Shown in pieces: positions 31,569-35,289 of a stretch of 35,289 nt of DNA. Under the pieces are notes generated by a model. The model was not told where the DNA came from. It searched no databases and saw only the letters and a program-made list of their open reading frames with translations. The translations under genes and the position numbers were made by a program. This stretch comes from a virus: positions 1 to 35,289 of IMG/VR virus record IMGVR_UViG_3300006917_000077; one strand, 5' to 3'. How positions within the stretch are numbered: the stretch's first letter is position 1; every line of letters begins with the position of its first letter.

Positions 31569-32237
31569 AGCTGCGAGCAGTGCCTTATTAGGCAAAACGC
31601 AATGACCACCAATAGGACCAGGAATAGGCTGCAACACAGGGCGCACGTACTCAGGATATCCCAACTGTGTATAGCCTTCGTTGTAGGTGGTGTTAAACAA
31701 CGTATAGACCTCATGATACGGCAAAGCGTATGCGTCGCACAATTCCTTTGCCTTATGGGCGAACTCTATACAGGCACGGTAGTATTCAGTATCAAGAAGT
31801 TTCCCTAGTTCGGTAGTCTCCGCCTTATCGACAACACATACCTTCATACCAGCACGACGGAAATAATCAGCCAACTCCCCTGCTTGTGGGCCTCCGAGGA
31901 ACTTCACAAATGTCTTGATCCCCTGATCAAGGTTAGGGTGCAGACCGCGGATAGGACTGTGGACAGCACCTAATTGAGTACTGGTACCCACAGGAACCGT
32001 TGAGTGTATCACGGTATAGGTCGGAGTAAACCTGATCTGGTATGCCTTCACTATTTCAATAAAGGAAGCCTGATCAAGACAAGGGATGCAAATATGAATA
32101 ATGTCATAGTGAGGTGCCCAATTTTCAGGGTGCTCACCATGTATGGCAGAATCGTACACATCAGGCTTATACTCCCCTCTCAGGTTCATAAGCAGACCCT
32201 TCCCTACCTCTCCAAAGCCAATAATGAGCGACGTCAT
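31494..32237 (-). CDS. Shortened UDP/GDP-sugar dehydrogenase-like protein
   Basis: 247 residues. The NAD-binding GFGEVG (7-12), HSTVPVGTS (78-86), a central helix TTELGKLLDTEYYRACIEFA (141-160) and GPIGGHCVLPN (207-217, with the catalytic-type Cys) match UDP-glucose/GDP-mannose 6-dehydrogenases. The C-terminal nucleotide-sugar-binding domain (about 130-150 residues) is absent; family members are about 400. It may act on another substrate or need a partner. Its last codons overlap a repeat. It lies about 5 kb from the glycan cassette. Confidence 0.72.
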   Translation of the reverse strand: MTSLIIGFGEVGKGLLMNLRGEYKPDVYDSAIHGEHPENWAPHYDIIHICIPCLDQASFIEIVKAYQIRFTPTYTVIHSTVPVGTSTQLGAVHSPIRGLHPNLDQGIKTFVKFLGGPQAGELADYFRRAGMKVCVVDKAETTELGKLLDTEYYRACIEFAHKAKELCDAYALPYHEVYTLFNTTYNEGYTQLGYPEYVRPVLQPIPGPIGGHCVLPNKALLAAHSPLNEDGSLSAQKPSGGVVDAKT

Positions 32238-32401
32238 ACAGTTTTTCGTTTATAACGATTATTAAAATGCGTGGGATTGGCGCGTTTGAAGCTATCAGAG
32301 CAGGGGACAGAACAGAATTTGCGCGCTTTGGCTTCCTTGGGGGTAAGCTCCATTACTTTGGGACACACAAGACACATAACGCGGACGCGGGATACGCTCA
32401 T
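32234..32401 (-). CDS. Zinc-finger-like protein, 55 aa
   Basis: A short frame with CLVC (residues 10-13) and CSVPC (30-34), a basic middle and end (KRANPTHFNNRYKRKTV). The spacing suits a treble-clef or zinc-knuckle fold that binds nucleic acid. It shares ATGA overlaps with the VRR-NUC gene before it and the dehydrogenase-like gene after it, so the three are co-translated. Confidence 0.75.
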   Translation of the reverse strand: MSVSRVRVMCLVCPKVMELTPKEAKARKFCSVPCSDSFKRANPTHFNNRYKRKTV

Positions 32402-32700
32402 ATAATATCGTCAACGCTCCTGATAATGCGGTACACAAAACCAAGAGACTCAATAAATGATTTAAACTCTAACTGATTAGGGTTAAGTTTCCCTTTTTCA
32501 TTTTTTATCTCCCAGAACTCAGTGCGGCCACCTGCATAAAACACCATAAGATCTGATGAGCCACGACGTCCAAAGCGAACAAACCGTCCTTGCTGATTCA
32601 CCATCGCTCCTGTGTTATTGCGAATATAATATAATTTTCCCATATTTTGCTGTAATTGCAAGTAATGCATTACGGCTGTTTGTATCAAAGATTCACGCAT
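32398..32700 (-). CDS. VRR-NUC domain nuclease
   Basis: 100 residues from MRESLIQTAV. A PD-(D/E)XK nuclease of the VRR-NUC group: GRRGSSDLMVF supplies the metal-binding Asp, EFWEIKNEKG the ExK, and LNPNQ the family glutamine. Members cut branched or flap DNA and are common in phage replication regions. Ten codons further upstream is another ATG, but it runs into the terminator. A TACAAT box 6 nt before the ATG suggests a leaderless mRNA. Confidence 0.9.
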   Translation of the reverse strand: MRESLIQTAVMHYLQLQQNMGKLYYIRNNTGAMVNQQGRFVRFGRRGSSDLMVFYAGGRTEFWEIKNEKGKLNPNQLEFKSFIESLGFVYRIIRSVDDII

Positions 32701-32706
32701 AGGGTC

Positions 32707-32712
32707 ATTGTA
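32707..32712 (-). promoter_or_regulatory. Candidate -10 box (TACAAT) before VRR-NUC
   Basis: On the minus strand TACAAT ends 6 nt before the ATG at 32700 and directly follows an intrinsic terminator. No -35 is clear at a normal distance. It fits the leaderless pattern at 2814, 10264 and 20409. Confidence 0.35.
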
Positions 32713-32742
32713 AAAAAGAAAAAGGGTCAATTAGAGACCCTT
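32713..32742 (-). terminator. Intrinsic terminator ending the small-gene block
   Basis: On the minus strand AAGGGTC (32742-32736) pairs perfectly with GACCCTT (32728-32722) around a 7-nt loop. A run of T with one C follows. It ends the block with strong ribosome sites and separates it from VRR-NUC. Confidence 0.82.
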
Positions 32743-32747
32743 AGGCA

Positions 32748-32927
32748 CTATAATTTTTCTCTTTCTGCTTCTTCATTGTTTTTCCTTACTTCATCAAAAA
32801 ACGCTTTGAGATGTACCTCATCAGCCTTGCGTAATACTTCGCCAGAACACTCTAAACAAATAGTGTTTCGACTTAACGTAATATACGCAAATTGTTTCAG
32901 TTGGCCGCAACTACAACATGTGATCAT
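32748..32927 (-). CDS. Cys-rich small protein, 59 aa
   Basis: Starts MITCCSCGQL with four Cys in the first half (CCSC, then CLEC), followed by a charged helix (KADEVHLKAFFDEVRKNNEE). A zinc-ribbon-plus-helix plan is likely. The ATGA overlap with the previous gene and a strong AGGAGG 7 nt upstream make it a well-supported start. Last gene before a terminator. Confidence 0.78.
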   Translation of the reverse strand: MITCCSCGQLKQFAYITLSRNTICLECSGEVLRKADEVHLKAFFDEVRKNNEEAEREKL

Positions 32928-33103
32928 ATATCTCCTCCTATACCATCAATATACCCCTTAGGACCCATCTGCTTTGCCATGGTTATAAGATCAGCGATTT
33001 GACCGTCGATCTTAATACAATCAAGACAAAAGTGAAACGGTGGCTCCCTATCAATACCGATATGGATCACCGCCTTTCCTTTTTTGCACAGTACGCATTT
33101 CAT
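32924..33103 (-). CDS. Zinc-ribbon-like small protein, 59 aa
   Basis: Starts MKCVLCKKGK with two Cys pairs (CVLC and CLDC, 24 residues apart), as in a small zinc ribbon. The second half is helical. A strong GGAGG lies just upstream, and the end overlaps the next start (ATGA). Function unknown; probably protein or nucleic-acid binding. Confidence 0.78.
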   Translation of the reverse strand: MKCVLCKKGKAVIHIGIDREPPFHFCLDCIKIDGQIADLITMAKQMGPKGYIDGIGGDI

Positions 33104-33104
33104 G

Positions 33105-33191
33105 TCACCCTCCTGTCAATATCAATATGTAACACACTCCTGCGATGAGAATCGCCCCAATGAGCCATTCCATCATTGTCTCCGTTTTCAT
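33105..33191 (-). CDS. Tiny membrane protein, 28 aa
   Basis: Almost the whole peptide is one hydrophobic helix (MEWLIGAILIAGVCYILILT). It overlaps the HNH stop codon by 3 nt and the next gene starts 1 nt after its end. An AGGAG lies upstream. Small hydrophobic phage peptides often modulate host membranes or lysis, but no specific role is shown. Confidence 0.55.
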   Translation of the reverse strand: MKTETMMEWLIGAILIAGVCYILILTGG

Positions 33192-33475
33192 TCTTCCCGA
33201 CTCCTGTTGACCGTGAGCTGAAACTCTATAAAATCCACACAGTTATGAGGAAAAATGACACCGCTGTCATACATTCGCTCAATAAAATCGTGGCACTTAC
33301 GACATAATGTAATCCCATTTTCAACCGTATCTGTCCCTGTCTTCCATGATATGGGGATGATGTGATGGTTGGTGAGTATATTGTCAAAGTCATGAAGACT
33401 ATCACACATACGGCATTTATACCCATCACGCGCCAATACGGCTAGCTTCACTGCCCTGCTCCTCCCCTTGCTCAT
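33188..33475 (-). CDS. HNH endonuclease, 95 aa
   Basis: Starts MSKGRSRAVKLAVLARDGYK. It has CRMC and CRKC zinc pairs, NHHIIPISWKTG and the NGITLCRKCHDFIE end of a classical small HNH nuclease. A strong GGAGG 6 nt before the ATG decides the start; the longer frame to 33688 is rejected. It overlaps the next HNH gene almost end to end, giving an unusual tandem HNH pair that may be a duplicated or coupled unit. Confidence 0.88.
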   Translation of the reverse strand: MSKGRSRAVKLAVLARDGYKCRMCDSLHDFDNILTNHHIIPISWKTGTDTVENGITLCRKCHDFIERMYDSGVIFPHNCVDFIEFQLTVNRSREE

Positions 33476-33476
33476 C

Positions 33477-34088
33477 TCATCCCTCCTTATTGCGTGCCAG
33501 AAACTGACTAAGGCTTTGTACAGGTACGGTAATAGAGGAAATATCTTTGTGGACTTTGGCAGGTTTAGTCTCTTCACTGGGCACCTCCTCATTCCTGGAG
33601 TCGTTATACTCACGAATAAACGACACAGGAACACCCGCACCTTTTTTATTCTCCATCCACACATCAACCGAGGCACCCTTTGCAACATACAAAAGCGTAT
33701 TACGCAAAGCGATCTCTAAGAACAATTCATCAAAAATAGGGTTCCAATAGATCTTTCCTTGCGCTACCAGTTCGTTTCTTTTTTCAAATGCCAGATCAAA
33801 ACTTTTCTGGTTTTGATGGTATCCCATCTGGGCACGATACATATCAGGGTGGACCGAGTTCGGATCGCCCCGATGGCATGTAACGCACAGAGTAATACCA
33901 TTAATAACTGTATTCACTTTTGACAGCGGCCATTTTAAGACCGATGTCGCATACCGAAAGGGCACTATGTGATGCACTTCCATTTTTTCATTGGAACCGC
34001 ATAACACACATTGCTCAAAATCCCTCGCTCTGATAAATGCACGCTGACCATCCGTATACCCATCATCACGCCTTCTTTTCTTTGCCAT
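33477..34088 (-). CDS. HNH endonuclease with extra C-terminal region, 203 aa
   Basis: Starts MAKKRRRDDGYTDG with AGGAGG 6 nt upstream. The HNH core is residues 15-75: CVLC, VHHIVPFRYA, then NGITLCVTCHRGD. The remaining 130 residues are not part of a standard HNH and contain a helical domain (FDELFLEIALRNTLLYVAKG) and a polar tail. That region may give DNA specificity. It overlaps the 47-aa gene by 23 nt. Confidence 0.87.
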   Translation of the reverse strand: MAKKRRRDDGYTDGQRAFIRARDFEQCVLCGSNEKMEVHHIVPFRYATSVLKWPLSKVNTVINGITLCVTCHRGDPNSVHPDMYRAQMGYHQNQKSFDLAFEKRNELVAQGKIYWNPIFDELFLEIALRNTLLYVAKGASVDVWMENKKGAGVPVSFIREYNDSRNEEVPSEETKPAKVHKDISSITVPVQSLSQFLARNKEG

Positions 34089-34209
34089 CTTTAACCTCCT
34101 TTGGTGCTTTTGCACACCCATCACATATCGCCAATGCCGTGGCAAAACCGTACTGACCGTCAAGTATTACAAAATAGCGGTAGCACAGTAAGCAACTATA
34201 TGTACTCAT
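34066..34209 (-). CDS. Cys-rich small protein, 47 aa
   Basis: Starts MSTYSCLLCYRYFV with CLLC and later CDGC (residues 6-9 and 33-36), a probable zinc ribbon, and ends in a basic stretch. A GGAGG 10 nt upstream supports the start. It overlaps the HNH gene by 23 nt. Function unknown. Confidence 0.7.
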   Translation of the reverse strand: MSTYSCLLCYRYFVILDGQYGFATALAICDGCAKAPKEVKDGKEKKA

Positions 34210-34211
34210 TG

Positions 34212-34424
34212 TCAATGTACCTCCTCAGTTCTCCAATCCTCATGTGAAGTATAGCAACTGTGAGAGTTGTGACTATGCGCAATCCTATAAATATGGAGCA
34301 GCCGTTGTGCCATCTCACGTTCCCGTTCTGACATTGAATCAGGACGCACCGCAAGGACATACGCTATATCTTCACAAAAGTCGTCGTCTACGAGATTCTC
34401 TATTGCTTGTAGTGGGTTTTGCAT
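34212..34424 (-). CDS. Hypothetical protein, 70 aa
   Basis: Starts MQNPLQAIENLVDDDFCEDI, helical, with a His/Ser-rich end (HSHNSHSCYTSHEDW). It overlaps the previous gene by 25 nt and has no ribosome site of its own. No family is recognised. Confidence 0.62.
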   Translation of the reverse strand: MQNPLQAIENLVDDDFCEDIAYVLAVRPDSMSEREREMAQRLLHIYRIAHSHNSHSCYTSHEDWRTEEVH

Positions 34425-34603
34425 GAGTCGTCAGATTTAATTTTTATCGCATAGTCATAGTCGGAATTGCCTGTCCACTGATATTCCCAGATACCACACG
34501 CACAGGTATAGGGAAAAGCGAGACTACCATTTCCTTCAAGCTCTTGCTCACAGGTAGGACAATGGGGGACCAGTTGTCTAACACGTTTATAGATTGGTTT
34601 CAT
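34400..34603 (-). CDS. Zinc-finger-like protein, 67 aa
   Basis: Contains CPTC (15-18) and CAC (34-36), as in a small zinc ribbon (LVPHCPTCEQELEGNGSLAF, then YTCACGIWEYQW). The pair of Cys sites about 16 residues apart suits a metal fold. It shares a 4-nt overlap with the 103-aa gene. Function unknown. Confidence 0.65.
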   Translation of the reverse strand: MKPIYKRVRQLVPHCPTCEQELEGNGSLAFPYTCACGIWEYQWTGNSDYDYAIKIKSDDSCKTHYKQ

Positions 34604-34911
34604 ATAACAATCTCAGGTAATGACTTACCCATCTCTTGTCGCCATCTTTCCTTTTGTGCATCACGACGACGACGTACATAATCCGAAGCGGGATAGAGCC
34701 CTTCTTCTTGGAATTTACGACGCACACGGGTAATAGACTCGGGAGAGGGGAGTAACACAATATCCTTAAGCTTTACATATTGCTCGTTATCAACGCGCGC
34801 AATATGTTCCACGTGGAACAATGACCACACCGCAGGTACGAGAATCTTATCGTCATTGCGCGTTTGTGGGTACGTTTTCAAACAGTGCTCAACTTGTGCT
34901 TTTAGGTTCAT
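34600..34911 (-). CDS. Hypothetical phage protein, 103 aa
   Basis: The stretch LLPSPESITRVRRKFQEEGL (about 53-72) resembles small early phage proteins that pair a recognition-like helix with a basic tail (ASDYVRRRRDAQKERWRQEM). It could bind DNA. The middle (VWSLFHVEHIARVDNEQYV) looks like a small beta unit. It overlaps both neighbours. No specific function is assigned. Confidence 0.65.
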   Translation of the reverse strand: MNLKAQVEHCLKTYPQTRNDDKILVPAVWSLFHVEHIARVDNEQYVKLKDIVLLPSPESITRVRRKFQEEGLYPASDYVRRRRDAQKERWRQEMGKSLPEIVI

Positions 34912-35185
34912 ATACTTGCTTTATGAGTTGATGAGTATCCTTCCCTGTTGCAGCACGAATAAGCTCGCGCACGGCCTCGCCTGTGTACTGCGCCATCTTA
35001 AGTTGCTCAGATTCAGGCAAATGTTTTATTTGTGCGAATGCAACGTCCATAAGGAAGTGAGAAAAAATATGTGTTGCATTAACAAGATCCCGATCAGAAT
35101 ACCCTTGTGGTGTTTCAGCATTGTTCAAGCATAAATCAGCAAGCCATTCTGCACTGTCAGAAATCATTTGTTTGCGTTCAATCAT
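34889..35185 (-). CDS. Hypothetical protein, 98 aa
   Basis: Starts MIERKQMISDSAEWLADLCL; a longer frame would overlap the Pnkp end. Helical and acidic. The ATG is 1 nt after the Pnkp stop (TAAT-ATG), so it is co-translated with it. Function unknown. Confidence 0.62.
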   Translation of the reverse strand: MIERKQMISDSAEWLADLCLNNAETPQGYSDRDLVNATHIFSHFLMDVAFAQIKHLPESEQLKMAQYTGEAVRELIRAATGKDTHQLIKQVYEPKSTS

Positions 35186-35186
35186 A

Positions 35187-35289
35187 TTAAAAGTCGATCC
35201 CGTCACCCACATCAATCACATCCAATCCATTGTCACGCCACATACGGATTACACGGGGACGGTCGTCAATGACTTTATAAATAACAGAC
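35187..35289 (-). CDS. Polynucleotide kinase/phosphatase C-terminus (cut by window edge)
   Basis: Only the last 33 codons are present: VIDDRPRVIRMWRDNGLDVI, then DVGDGIDF and a stop. The DDR-x-V-x-MWR pattern and the final GDF-like end match the HAD phosphatase domain of T4-type polynucleotide kinase/3'-phosphatase (Pnkp). That enzyme heals cleaved RNA ends before ligation, the partner reaction of the Rnl2-like ligase at the far left of the window. The N-terminal kinase half is outside. The short fragment limits certainty. Confidence 0.7.
   Translation of the reverse strand, partial: SVIYKVIDDRPRVIRMWRDNGLDVIDVGDGIDF

Noticed and set aside
33188-33688. Longer 166-codon start of the small HNH gene
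   Set aside because: The extension overlaps the other HNH gene, while the ATG at 33475 has a strong GGAGG at the right distance.
1-35289. Window as a complete circular genome
   Set aside because: Joining the ends stops the ligase after four codons and leaves Pnkp without its N-terminus; only a short similar stretch is shared at the ends.
1-35289. Recoding of TGA as in some uncultured bacteria and phages
   Set aside because: Many genes end in TGA within ATGA overlaps at natural protein ends, and no long protein is interrupted by in-frame TGA.

Overview
This window is a stretch of a tailed bacteriophage genome, most likely short-tailed (podovirus-like). It carries terminase, scaffold, major capsid, portal, nozzle-like and large internal-virion proteins, plus a lysis cassette and two tRNA genes. 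Every gene I can support lies on the minus strand, so transcription runs from the right end to the left. The two ends are cut inside genes: a Pnkp-like phosphatase on the right and an Rnl2-like RNA ligase on the left. The pieces do not join into one gene if the window is closed into a circle, so this looks like part of a longer genome. The host cannot be named. TGA is a normal stop (many ATGA start/stop overlaps). Most genes lack a Shine-Dalgarno sequence, and several have a -10 box so close to the ATG that the mRNA should be leaderless.

Right to left. 35.3-32.7 kb: end of a polynucleotide kinase/phosphatase, then a run of small hypothetical, Cys-rich, HNH and membrane proteins. Part of this block (34.2-32.9 kb) has strong AGGAGG ribosome sites, unlike the rest, and it ends at an intrinsic terminator. 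32.7-30.7 kb: VRR-NUC nuclease, zinc-finger protein, short nucleotide-sugar dehydrogenase-like protein, and a ParB/DNA-methylase remnant lacking its catalytic motif. 30.7-26.2 kb: small and large terminase, two small proteins, scaffold, major capsid and two small proteins, with strong RNA hairpins before the scaffold gene and after the capsid gene. 26.2-18.0 kb: an inserted glycan cassette with three glycosyltransferases, a GT-D-like protein, three methyltransferases (one fused to a ParB-like domain), GDP-mannose 4,6-dehydratase and a perosamine-synthase-type aminotransferase, interrupted by an HNH gene. Together the last two enzymes should make GDP-perosamine. 18.1-5.1 kb: portal, adaptor-like protein, tail and fibre proteins, a nozzle-like protein and two very large internal virion proteins, one with a muralytic domain. 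5.1-3.9 kb: amidase endolysin and two small membrane proteins.

3.9-2.85 kb is the most unusual part. It holds an initiator-type tRNA-Met(CAU), a compact three-way-junction RNA overlapping a terminator, about 250 nt of dense unexplained stem-loops, and a tRNA-Pro(UGG) followed by an HNH gene. Beyond the HNH gene lies a second T-arm and 3' acceptor strand that fits the same tRNA better than its present 3' end. This looks like a small HNH element that entered a tRNA gene and supplied a replacement 3' end. 2.8-0 kb: a leaderless zinc-ribbon gene under a near-consensus sigma70 promoter, small early-type proteins, a protein with an SSB-like IPF tail, and RNA ligase. Rnl2, Pnkp and the two tRNAs suggest a tRNA repair theme.
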